36,802 nt of DNA. Origin: Clostridiales bacterium. Its GTDB lineage: Bacteria > Bacillota > Clostridia > Oscillospirales > Oscillospiraceae. The stretch spans positions 1 through 36,802 of the forward strand of contig SFHQ01000017.1 in the NCBI GenBank assembly GCA_004556345.1, written 5' to 3'. A program made the position numbers and the translations under genes. Positions 24,884 through 31,394 of the stretch are shown one piece after another; position 1 is the stretch's first letter; each line of letters begins with the position of its first letter. Below the pieces are notes generated by a model. That model ran no database searches and was not told the origin of the DNA. It worked only from the letters and a program-made list of their open reading frames with translations.

Positions 24884-24901
24884 CCGGGGGCCCTCCCCCG
24901 G
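24884..24901 (+). terminator. GC-rich hairpin between VR and TR
   Basis: A 7-bp stem (CCGGGGG 24884-24890 with CCCCCGG 24895-24901) and CCCT loop. It lacks a T tract, so it may be a weak terminator for the target gene or a fold of the template RNA leader. A 10-bp direct repeat (GGGGTCCGGG at 24879 and 24928) overlaps it. Confidence 0.4.
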
Positions 24902-24962
24902 TAATGGCGTGTAACTGATCATTATAAGGGGTCCGGGCGGGCGCATTGGGCGTCCCGCTGTT

Positions 24963-25072
24963 CCCTCGTGGGTGGCAACTGCAACAATGGTTTGAAGGTC
25001 GGTGCTTTCTACCTGAATCTGAACAATGCCGTTTCCAATTCCAACTGGAACATCGGCGCCGCGCTATCTTGT
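24963..25072 (+). repeat. DGR template repeat (TR)
   Basis: The invariant 110-bp donor of the retroelement, lying 120 bp after the VR and 143 bp before the reverse transcriptase. It is rich in AAC and AAT codon equivalents in the target frame: the TR would encode GGNCNNG, FYLNLNNAVSNSNWNIG. Adenines at the first two positions of each such codon give the widest range of residues and no stop codons from AAC or AAT. Outside it, TR and VR flanks do not match (GTCATTC versus GTGAACA). Confidence 0.95.
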
Positions 25073-25215
25073 CATTCTATTCACAGCCCGCCCGGATCCT
25101 ACACCACAGGCCCTTGAAATAGGGCTACCAGCAGTGGAAATTAAGCCGTAACAGGCGCCGACCAGTAAGCAAAAGGCCCACCGTCGGCGAGGCGATAAGA
25201 AAGAAGCCTGCATAA
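25073..25215 (+). ncRNA. Template RNA spacer between TR and reverse transcriptase
   Basis: A 143-bp noncoding spacer. It contains an inverted repeat CGCCGAC (25156-25162) / GTCGGCG (25183-25189) with a 20-base loop, and a smaller hairpin around GCCCTTGAAATAGGGC near 25118. In studied DGRs the sequence downstream of TR is part of the RNA that primes cDNA synthesis and binds the RT complex. The role here is inferred; the 5' end of the RNA is not determined. An ATTATAAG stretch near 24921 is the only promoter-like AT-rich segment upstream of TR. Confidence 0.5.
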
Positions 25216-26520
25216 ATGAAAAGTATCCGTATTGACGACGCCGCTGCTACCTCTCCGGAGAGCATAAAAACGGCAGCGCTCAACGCATCCAAACGAAAGA
25301 GAAACCGGCGGGATGTACAGCGCCGGCTCAACCACATCGAGGACACCATCGCGGAGATCCAGGGGATGATCCTGACCGGCGAATACGCTCCACGGCGCCA
25401 TGAGCCCATAACGATCAACCGCACGGGGCCGCATAAAGAGAGAAAGATCATAAAACCCGACTACTTCCCAGAGCAGATCGCTCACCATGTAGCTGTCCAG
25501 GCTCTGCTACCGGTCGTCATGTCCGGCATGGGCGACTTTGTCCTCGGGTCAATCCCAGGGCGGGGCGCTCATTACGGCAAGCGCTACATCGAGAAGTGGC
25601 TCAGGGAGGACGAGCGCCGCACCCGCATCGTCGGGAAGCTGGACATCCGTCACTTCTTTCAGAGCGTCGACCACGACATTCTGCGGGACTGGATCCATCG
25701 AAAGGTACGCCCTGGAAAAGTGCGCGACCTATGCGACGCAATCATCGACGGCGTCGACGAGGGCCTGCCGCTGGGGTACTACACCAGCCAATGGTTCAGC
25801 AACTTCCTCCTCCAGTCGCTTGACCACCTCATAATGGAGCATCTGCACGCTGACCACATGGCCCGCTACATGGACGACATCGTGATCTTCGGCGCAAACA
25901 AGAAAACAATCCACGCAGCCATGGAAGCGATCGACCGTTACCTCTGGGACAACTTCCGCCTTCAGGTGAAGAAAAACTGGCAAGTATTCCGCATGGAGTA
26001 CACCGTCACAGAGTACGCGATCCGGTGCCGGAAGCTGTCCGATCTGTACGCCCTGGCTGAGTCCCTGGGTGTCAAGTACCGGATCAAAATGCACCACGGT
26101 CAGAGAATGATCTTCCTCAGAGCCACAGCCAGGAACGAGGCAGCAATGGCGCCCCTCCTGGAAAAGTTTGGAGCTACAGCGCAGACAGTACGCATGACAC
26201 ACGGCAGGCCGCTCGACTTCATGGGCTTCGAGTTCCATCGAAATCGGACGATCCTGCGAAAGTCAATTATGATCAGCACTACACGCAAAGCGTCCAAAAT
26301 CGGCAAGGCCCTCCGGATCAACTGGAGGGACGCAGCTGGGATGCTGTCATATATGGGCTGGATTGAGCACACCGACAGCTATTTCATGTATCTGCGGTGG
26401 GTCAAACCGTATATAGACATCAAGAGACTGAAAAACATAGTCAGCAATCACCAAAGGAGGCTAAACCATGAATTTGACATACAAAACCGTCAAAGGCTCC
26501 CAGCAGGAGCGGCCGGCTGA
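25216..26520 (+). CDS. DGR reverse transcriptase
   Basis: A 434-residue DGR-type reverse transcriptase. Motif A KLDIRHFFQSVDH holds catalytic Asp143. GYYTSQ at 187-192 is the DGR form (GxxxSQ) of the usual QGxxxSP. YMDD at 218-221 holds the other catalytic Asp residues. KKNWQVF near 252-258 and GRPLDFMGFEF at 330-340 are thumb-region hallmarks. Between these lies an unusual insertion (about 262-328) predicted by eye as beta-alpha-beta-beta-alpha-beta. The frame has a stop directly before ATG 25216, so this is the first possible start; its ribosome binding site is weak. The 3' end overlaps the next gene by 53 bp. The enzyme should copy the TR RNA with errors at adenines, the cDNA then replacing VR. 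Confidence 0.95.
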   Translation: MKSIRIDDAAATSPESIKTAALNASKRKRNRRDVQRRLNHIEDTIAEIQGMILTGEYAPRRHEPITINRTGPHKERKIIKPDYFPEQIAHHVAVQALLPVVMSGMGDFVLGSIPGRGAHYGKRYIEKWLREDERRTRIVGKLDIRHFFQSVDHDILRDWIHRKVRPGKVRDLCDAIIDGVDEGLPLGYYTSQWFSNFLLQSLDHLIMEHLHADHMARYMDDIVIFGANKKTIHAAMEAIDRYLWDNFRLQVKKNWQVFRMEYTVTEYAIRCRKLSDLYALAESLGVKYRIKMHHGQRMIFLRATARNEAAMAPLLEKFGATAQTVRMTHGRPLDFMGFEFHRNRTILRKSIMISTTRKASKIGKALRINWRDAAGMLSYMGWIEHTDSYFMYLRWVKPYIDIKRLKNIVSNHQRRLNHEFDIQNRQRLPAGAAG

Positions 26521-26797
26521 GGTGGACACCACTTCCAGCCCTGGCCTGGTCTACCTGCGCCGGAACATTGGACAGATCACCGAGCCCTCTGGCATGGGCG
26601 AGGACACGATCACGCTCTGGCAGTACGAGGAGGCAGCGCTCACCCACGAGCAGTACCAGCAGTACAAAGCCGAGCTTGAAAATGTTGGCCAGCAGCAGAT
26701 CATGGACGAGCTGCGGCTGAAAGCATCCGACGACAACCAGCTGATCATCATGGAGGCCATTGCCGACATCTATGACCTGATCGCCTCGTTGTCCTGA
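26468..26797 (+). CDS. Conserved small phage protein after the tail-fibre region
   Basis: A 109-residue protein starting inside the RT gene end, with AGGAGG at 26456-26461. The N-terminus is beta-like (YKTVKGSQQERPAEVDTTSS, LVYLRRNIGQIT), the C-terminus helical (WQYEEAALTHEQYQQYKAEL...IMEAIADIYDLIASL). I have seen similar proteins annotated as hypothetical between tail fibre and CD1375-type genes. It is not a four-helix Avd-like protein, so I do not call it the DGR accessory factor, though its overlap with the RT is notable. Confidence 0.7.
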   Translation: MNLTYKTVKGSQQERPAEVDTTSSPGLVYLRRNIGQITEPSGMGEDTITLWQYEEAALTHEQYQQYKAELENVGQQQIMDELRLKASDDNQLIIMEAIADIYDLIASLS

Positions 26798-26811
26798 GAA
26801 AGGAGGAACGC

Positions 26812-26949
26812 ATGGTAGATCTCTACGCCCATCTGATCATCAACAAGCGCCGGACCATCGACAAGGTGCCCGCGGACAAGCGGCAGGCCGTAGTCGAGCG
26901 CCTCCGGGAGCTCGGCTATGATCAGGACGGTCAGCCCATCGAGGTGTGA
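26812..26949 (+). CDS. CD1375-family small protein, copy 1
   Basis: A 45-residue protein, MVDLYAHLIINKRRTIDKVP..., with a good ribosome binding site AGGAGG at 26801-26806. It is clearly related to the next gene (shared MVDLY, RR-(T/S)-I-(D/N)-(K/Q)-VP, DxDG). This matches the small CD1375-type proteins found before holin genes in Clostridial phages. Function unknown; position suggests a tail or lysis-linked role. Confidence 0.75.
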   Translation: MVDLYAHLIINKRRTIDKVPADKRQAVVERLRELGYDQDGQPIEV

Positions 26950-26996
26950 CCGTGTACATCATCAACCTACTTTTGAAAATTCTATGGAGGTATAAC

Positions 26997-27146
26997 ATGG
27001 TAGATCTTTATGTTGCTTTAATCGTAGCCGGCAGGCGCTCCATCAATCAGGTGCCCCCGAAGTTCCGCGACCAGGTGATCGCAGATCTCGACGCCCTGAG
27101 CCTGGATCCTGACGGCAACCCGAAGAGCTACGGCGCCGCCGAATAA
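26997..27146 (+). CDS. CD1375-family small protein, copy 2
   Basis: A 49-residue paralogue of the preceding gene. I take ATG 26997 with TGGAGG at 26984-26989; an in-frame GTG at 26946 would add 17 residues and lacks support. The two proteins start with the same MVDLY and share the RRSINQVP / RRTIDKVP block, so this is a tandem duplication that has diverged. Confidence 0.77.
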   Translation: MVDLYVALIVAGRRSINQVPPKFRDQVIADLDALSLDPDGNPKSYGAAE

Positions 27147-27158
27147 GGGAGGAAGCGC

Positions 27159-27527
27159 ATGACCCCCGAACAGCTCACCAACATTCTCGTCGCGCTGATC
27201 GCGGGCCTGACCGGCTCCGGGGGCTGCTCCGTGATCCTCTATCTGCTCCAGCGGCGCGACAAGAAGAAAGACGGCCGGACCGAAGAAGACAAGCAGCGCG
27301 ACGACGCCATGAAGCGCCAGAGCGCCATGCTGCTCGGCCTCGGCCATGACCGGATCGTCTACCTGGGCGGCAGCTACATAGAGCGCGGCTATATTACCCA
27401 GGACGAGTACGAGAACCTGCACGACTACCTCTACGAGCCTTATGTGGCCCTCGGAGGGAACGGCACAGCCAAGAAAGTCATGGCGGAAGTGGATCGCCTT
27501 CCGCTGCACAAAAACAAGGAGGAATAA
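27159..27527 (+). CDS. Small membrane-anchored phage protein, lysis-associated
   Basis: A 122-residue protein. A hydrophobic N-terminal segment (about residues 7-29, ILVALIAGLTGSGGCSVILYLL) is followed by a highly charged linker (RRDKKKDGRTEEDKQRDD) and a conserved cytosolic part (HDRIVYLGGSYIERGYIT...YENLHDYLYEPYVALGGNG). It lies just before the holin gene with three bases between. This type is often called holin-like or hypothetical; it may tune lysis. Confidence 0.75.
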   Translation: MTPEQLTNILVALIAGLTGSGGCSVILYLLQRRDKKKDGRTEEDKQRDDAMKRQSAMLLGLGHDRIVYLGGSYIERGYITQDEYENLHDYLYEPYVALGGNGTAKKVMAEVDRLPLHKNKEE

Positions 27528-27530
27528 ACC

Positions 27531-27752
27531 ATGAAGAAAATCGACTGGATCCGCAAACTCACTAGCCGGAAGTTCTGGCTCAGCGTGGCCTCTTTTGTGT
27601 CCATGCTTATCATCGCCCTGGGCGGCGCTGAGGGGACCGCCACGCAGGTCACGGCCCTGATCATGGCCGGCGCCACCGTCGTCGCCTATGTCATCGGGGA
27701 GGGCCTGACCGATGCAGGCGCGCCTCCTGATTCTCAGCTGATCGAGGAGTAA
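27531..27752 (+). CDS. Holin
   Basis: A 73-residue small membrane protein with a basic N-terminus (MKKIDWIRKLTSRKFW) and two hydrophobic segments (LSVASFVSMLIIALG and VTALIMAGATVVAYVIG) joined by a short turn, then an acidic tail. This is a typical class II phage holin. It is placed directly before the endolysin gene, which its pores would serve. Confidence 0.88.
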   Translation: MKKIDWIRKLTSRKFWLSVASFVSMLIIALGGAEGTATQVTALIMAGATVVAYVIGEGLTDAGAPPDSQLIEE

Positions 27753-27762
27753 TACACTGAGC

Positions 27763-27792
27763 GGCATGGCCCTCCCTATGGAGGGCCATGCC
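27763..27792 (+). promoter_or_regulatory. 13-bp stem-loop before the endolysin ribosome binding site
   Basis: A perfect 13-bp stem (27763-27775 with 27780-27792) and a CTAT loop, directly followed by the AAGGAGGAG ribosome binding site of the endolysin gene. There is no T tract. It may stabilise or separate the lysin mRNA, or affect its translation. Confidence 0.55.
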
Positions 27793-27809
27793 AGAAGGAG
27801 GAGACCACC

Positions 27810-28712
27810 ATGAGCAACAGCCATCTGGTGACATACACCAATATCACAAATCACAAAAGCAGCCCCCGGGGTCATGCCATCGACACCATCACGATCCATT
27901 GCTATGTTGGACAGGTGACGGCAAAGCAGGGGTGTGACTTTTTCGCTACTACCGACCGGGAATGCAGCGCGAACTATGTCGTCGGCCGGGACGGCTCCAT
28001 CGGCCTGTCCGTCGACGAGGCCGACCGCTCCTGGTGCACATCCAACCGGGACAACGACAGCCGCGCCGTCACCATCGAGGTGGCCAGCGACTCCGAGCAT
28101 CCCTATGCAGTAACGGACGCAGCCTACACCGCCCTGATCAATTTGGTGGCGGACATCTGCAAGCGCAACGGGATCAAGGCGCTGCGCTGGAAGGCAGACA
28201 AGAACCTGATCGGCCAGGTGGACCAGCAGAACATGACCGTGCACCGCTGGTTTGCCAACAAGGCGTGCCCCGGCCAGTACCTCTACGAGCGCCACGGCGC
28301 CATCGCTGAGGCCGTCAATAAGATCCTGGGCGCCAGCACTACCCAAGAGACAGAAGCGCCGCAGGGAGGCTCTCAGGCCTTCCCTGACGGTACATTCCAA
28401 GTGCGCGTTCTTATTCCGGATCTAAAGTACCGCAGCGGCCCCGGCATCAGCTACCCGGCCAGAGGCGTGACCGGTAAGGGTATTTTTACGATCACCGAGG
28501 TGAGGACCTGCTGGGGCAAGCTGAAAAGCGGCGCCGGCTGGATTTACCTCGGAGATCCGGACTACACCACCATCCTGGGGAGCGGAACTGCCCAGGAGCC
28601 AACAACGCCCCAAGAGGTCGAACAGCTGGCACAAGAGATCTCCGCCATGCTGAAGGCGTCCTCCTGCGACCCCGGCTCGGTTCTGAAACGGGTCGGCGAA
28701 ATCCTGGCATAA
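27810..28712 (+). CDS. Endolysin: N-acetylmuramoyl-L-alanine amidase with SH3 domain
   Basis: A 300-residue lysin. The amidase-2/PGRP-type domain spans about residues 1-170, with zinc ligands His30 (TIHC), His145 (VHRWF) and Cys153 (ACPG). A linker leads to an SH3-like wall-binding domain (about 193-255; VRVLIPDLKYRSGPG, GWIYL). The C-terminal 40 residues are helical (VEQLAQEISAMLKASSC). No signal peptide is seen, so export depends on the holin. The gene ends the late operon, 6 bp before a strong terminator. Confidence 0.94.
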   Translation: MSNSHLVTYTNITNHKSSPRGHAIDTITIHCYVGQVTAKQGCDFFATTDRECSANYVVGRDGSIGLSVDEADRSWCTSNRDNDSRAVTIEVASDSEHPYAVTDAAYTALINLVADICKRNGIKALRWKADKNLIGQVDQQNMTVHRWFANKACPGQYLYERHGAIAEAVNKILGASTTQETEAPQGGSQAFPDGTFQVRVLIPDLKYRSGPGISYPARGVTGKGIFTITEVRTCWGKLKSGAGWIYLGDPDYTTILGSGTAQEPTTPQEVEQLAQEISAMLKASSCDPGSVLKRVGEILA

Positions 28713-28714
28713 TG

Positions 28715-28743
28715 AAAGCCCCGGCACCTGCCGGGGCTTTTTT
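28715..28743. terminator. Strong bidirectional terminator between endolysin and recombinase
   Basis: An 8-bp GC stem (GCCCCGGC 28718-28725, GCCGGGGC 28730-28737), loop ACCT, flanked by AAA on the left and TTTTTT on the right. It can end transcription of the late operon on the plus strand and of the repressor-recombinase operon on the minus strand. Confidence 0.88.
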
Positions 28744-28747
28744 CTCG

Positions 28748-30256
28748 TTATACTGCGATCTTCAGGACTATGTAGTCCGGCAGCACAAAAATTTCCGGAG
28801 TTCGAGTACCGTCGCGCGGGGTCCACCATTCGGGCCGTACTCGAACACGTGAGTGCGGGCCCTTTTCTCGGATATTGTAAAATATCAGCGCCTCATCGTT
28901 GCGGAGCTCGACTCGGGCGATGAACGTGTCAACCAACCGAGCGCGGAAGTCGTCATCCGTGACGTCTCCGACGCGGAAGGAGCGCAGCCAGGCCTCGACC
29001 ACCTCATGGGTGAGTCGGGGCCTTTTTATTTCTGCCCGCTGGATCTCCAGCACCAGCTGCTCCTCCTCTTCCTCCAGGGCAGCCAAACGAGAGACCAGGC
29101 CACGGGCCCCGCCTTCTTCTATCGCGTCCAGCAAGTTCCGCTGGCGCTTTTTATTTGAGTCAAGACGCCGACGCAATCCCACCACGGGATCGTCGGCGTT
29201 TTCCTGTTCCTGGACTTCCAGGATCCGGACGGTCAGCTTCTCGATCATCTCATCGGTCAGCATATCGTTCACCGTGGCCAGGATGATCGCATCCTCCAGG
29301 TGGTCCTTCGGGAACGGTCTCAGCTCGCACTTCTTCCCGCGCTTTTTGTCCCCGCACTTGTAATACCGGTACACTTTCCCCAACTTCCCGGTGCCGGCCT
29401 CTGCGCTGATCATCGAGCCGCAGTACCCGCAGAACATTTTACAGCTCAGCAAATAGTTCACCTTCGCCCTCCCTGCCGCATTGTTGCGGCTCGTCTTAAA
29501 GTGCCGGGCAGCTTCCAGGAAGGTCGCCTGGTCGATAATCGGCTCCACGTTCAGTTTCACGTCCTGGATGTAAAACTCGCCCAGGTACTTCTCATTCCGC
29601 AGCATACGATAGACGACCGCATTGGAGACCGGCTTCCCGCGCCGGCCCATGACCCCACGGTCGGCAAACAGCTGGACGATGTCCCGGATCTGGCCGCCGG
29701 CGATGTGGAGCTTGAACGCCTCCCGGACAACTGCCGCCTCGCGCTCATCCACGACGATGTGGCGCTCGGCGTCTACTTTATAGCCTATCGGCAGAGACTG
29801 GCCGCAGTATTGGCCCTTCTTCGCCGTTTCTCTCATGCCTCTGATGACCTTCTGCCGCAGGTCGGCGGAATAATACTCGGCCAGACCCTCCAGCACGCTC
29901 TCCAGGATGATCCCCTCCGGGCCCTCTGGGACGCTCTCCCGGGCATACATCAGCTTGACGCCGGCCCGCTTCAATGCCATTTTTCCCATGGCAATGTCCT
30001 GGCGATCTCGGCCGAAGCGGTCGATCTTCCACACCAGGACGCAGTCGAAGCGCCCCTTCTCCGCGTCGCGCAGCATCCGCTGGAACTCGTCGCGGCCGAC
30101 GACGCTCTTGCCTGAGACCTTCCGGTCTGCATATATCTCTATGATGTCAATGCCGTGCTCCTCAGCATACTGCTGGCAGTCGGCAACCTGGCCCTCGATG
30201 GACTGCTCCGTCTGGCGTGGGCCCGGTGAATATCTCGCATAAATGACGCCGCGCAT
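28748..30256 (-). CDS. int: Large serine recombinase (integrase)
   Basis: A 502-residue serine recombinase for phage integration. The catalytic domain starts with IYARYS, nucleophile Ser10, then VWKIDRFGRD and the QKVIRGMRETAKKG region. A recombinase DNA-binding domain follows (about 150-250; LPIGYKVDAERHIVVDEREA), then a zinc ribbon (LLSCKMFCGYCGSMIS...YYKCGDKKRGKKCE) and a coiled coil (LRRRLDSNKKRQRNLL). The last 25 or so residues (WWTPRDGTRTPEIF...) are unlike a folded domain and overlap a tRNA-end-like sequence on the other strand, a candidate att site. It lies 31 bp downstream of the repressor in the same operon. Confidence 0.94.
   Translation of the reverse strand: MRGVIYARYSPGPRQTEQSIEGQVADCQQYAEEHGIDIIEIYADRKVSGKSVVGRDEFQRMLRDAEKGRFDCVLVWKIDRFGRDRQDIAMGKMALKRAGVKLMYARESVPEGPEGIILESVLEGLAEYYSADLRQKVIRGMRETAKKGQYCGQSLPIGYKVDAERHIVVDEREAAVVREAFKLHIAGGQIRDIVQLFADRGVMGRRGKPVSNAVVYRMLRNEKYLGEFYIQDVKLNVEPIIDQATFLEAARHFKTSRNNAAGRAKVNYLLSCKMFCGYCGSMISAEAGTGKLGKVYRYYKCGDKKRGKKCELRPFPKDHLEDAIILATVNDMLTDEMIEKLTVRILEVQEQENADDPVVGLRRRLDSNKKRQRNLLDAIEEGGARGLVSRLAALEEEEEQLVLEIQRAEIKRPRLTHEVVEAWLRSFRVGDVTDDDFRARLVDTFIARVELRNDEALIFYNIREKGPHSRVRVRPEWWTPRDGTRTPEIFVLPDYIVLKIAV
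28800..28846. other. Candidate attP core in the recombinase 3' end
   Basis: A 47-bp segment bounded by a perfect 10-bp inverted repeat (GTTCGAGTAC 28800-28809, GTACTCGAAC 28837-28846). Inside is GGGGTCCACCA (28818-28828), which with TTCGAGT at 28801 resembles the T-loop and 3' end of a tRNA gene read on the plus strand, with five extra bases between. Large serine recombinases use att sites of about 50 bp with imperfect dyad symmetry. The assignment is inference. Confidence 0.3.
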
Positions 30257-30287
30257 GGCACCGTCCTCCCTTCCCGGGGTCCTCCCG

Positions 30288-30632
30288 TTAAATGTGCAGG
30301 ATCGCTCTGATCGCTGCCTGGGTCTCAGCTCCGGCGTGCCGGTATGCTTCGATCAGGTCGATCTCGGCCAGAGTTACGGCCAGGAACTTATTGGCAGCGG
30401 GGTCCGTTTCATCGCCCGCCGGCTTCTCGATTTTATCAGTAAATCCCAGCAGGTAGTTCATGTCGACGTGGAAGATCTCGGCCAGGGCCTCGATCATCTC
30501 GAAGCTCGGCTTGCGCTTTCCGTTCTCATACTGGGAAATGGTCATTTTATTCAATCCAACGCGGTCGGCCACATCCTGCTGGGACCAGCCACGCTCTAAT
30601 CTTAAAGATTTTACAATCTGAGAAAACTCCAT
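30288..30632 (-). CDS. CI-like repressor (XRE-family HTH)
   Basis: A 114-residue regulator with an N-terminal XRE helix-turn-helix (SLRLERGWSQQDVADRVGLNKMTISQYENGKRKPSFEMIEAL), followed by HVDMNYLLGFTD and a short C-terminal helical part for dimerisation. It is oriented against the early genes and has its own promoter and palindromic operators just upstream, as expected for the lysogeny repressor. No protease-like C-terminal domain is present, so induction would not be by RecA-stimulated self-cleavage. Confidence 0.9.
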   Translation of the reverse strand: MEFSQIVKSLRLERGWSQQDVADRVGLNKMTISQYENGKRKPSFEMIEALAEIFHVDMNYLLGFTDKIEKPAGDETDPAANKFLAVTLAEIDLIEAYRHAGAETQAAIRAILHI

Positions 30633-30669
30633 AATTCTGTCCCCCTGAAAAAAAATGTTTATTTTCCTC

Positions 30670-30698
30670 TTGACAATTATAAACTAAGAGTTTATTAT
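30670..30698 (+). promoter_or_regulatory. Rightward early promoter PR
   Basis: TTGACA at 30670-30675, 17-base spacer, TATTAT at 30693-30698. The -35 is a perfect consensus. The operator at 30679-30695 covers the spacer and part of the -10, so repressor binding would block it. It would drive the early genes from 30768 onward. Confidence 0.85.
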
Positions 30699-30704
30699 AG
30701 TCAA
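30676..30704 (-). promoter_or_regulatory. Leftward repressor promoter PL
   Basis: On the minus strand, TTGACT (plus positions 30699-30704), 17-base spacer and a perfect TATAAT (30676-30681). It overlaps PR face to face, so both are controlled by the same operators. It would drive repressor and recombinase. Confidence 0.82.
30679..30695. promoter_or_regulatory. Operator O1
   Basis: A 17-bp palindrome ATAAACT-AAG-AGTTTAT with 7-bp arms, lying inside both PR and PL. Confidence 0.82.
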
Positions 30705-30705
30705 T

Positions 30706-30722
30706 GTAAACTAATAGTTTAC
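30706..30722. promoter_or_regulatory. Operator O2
   Basis: A perfect 17-bp palindrome GTAAACTA-A-TAGTTTAC, centred 27 bp from O1. It lies at the expected PR transcription start and just upstream of the PL -35. Confidence 0.85.
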
Positions 30723-30767
30723 TTCAAAGAGAACGCCGGTAAACAGCACCGACAAGGAGGGCACACA

Positions 30768-31379
30768 ATGAACACCTACAAGATTATTTTTACCCGCGAA
30801 AACGGGACCCAGGGCACCGACCACTTCACCGCCATCAACGAGCGCCAGGCCCGCAAAGACTTCGGCGAGTGCTACCGTCACGGCACGGCCACCATCATCA
30901 GTATCGAGCTGGCCAGCACCAATGCCCCGGCCACCAAACAACAGGAGCGCGACACCCTGGAGAAGATCCGGAAGATGGTCGAGCAGCTGGGCCCGGACTC
31001 TTACCTGGCCACCGCCTTCGAGGGCTGCTTCGACCTGGCCGCTGAGAACATCGACAACGACTGGGCCTGCTCCATGGCCGACCGCGCCCGCCGCGCTGAG
31101 AAGCGTGCCGCAGAGCTGGAGGACAAGCTGGCCGAGTCCGTGAAGGACTACGAGGCCGCCCACGCTGCCGCCCATGCGGTCGCCGAGGAGAAGGACGCCG
31201 AGATCGCTCAGCTCAAGGCTCAGCTGGCTCAGATGCAGGAAACCGCACGCTGGAGTGGCCAGCGATGTGATGAGGAAGCAACTGCCGCAGGAGAAGCCCA
31301 GCGCCGCGCTGAGGCCGCCGAGGCCGAAGTCATCCAGCTGAAGGCCAAGCTCTACGACCTGCTGGTCGCTGGCAAGTAA
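30768..31379 (+). CDS. Early protein with C-terminal coiled coil
   Basis: A 203-residue protein, the first gene under PR, with AAGGAGG upstream at about 30754-30760. The N-terminal 48 residues form a small beta-alpha-beta-like unit (YKIIFTRENGTQGTDHF, ERQARKDFGECYRHGTATII). Residues about 103-200 are an Ala/Glu-rich coiled coil. I do not recognise a function. As the first early gene it may be a regulator or host-interaction protein; this is inference from position. Confidence 0.75.
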   Translation: MNTYKIIFTRENGTQGTDHFTAINERQARKDFGECYRHGTATIISIELASTNAPATKQQERDTLEKIRKMVEQLGPDSYLATAFEGCFDLAAENIDNDWACSMADRARRAEKRAAELEDKLAESVKDYEAAHAAAHAVAEEKDAEIAQLKAQLAQMQETARWSGQRCDEEATAAGEAQRRAEAAEAEVIQLKAKLYDLLVAGK

Positions 31380-31394
31380 GGAGGTGGCGGACTG

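Noticed and set aside
26468..26797. Avd accessory protein of the DGR
   Set aside because: The product starts with beta-like segments and is acidic, unlike the basic four-helix Avd family.
28800..28828. A real tRNA gene on the plus strand
   Set aside because: Only a T-loop-like and a CCA-end-like segment are present, with ten instead of five bases between; no D-arm, anticodon arm or 5' acceptor strand precedes it.
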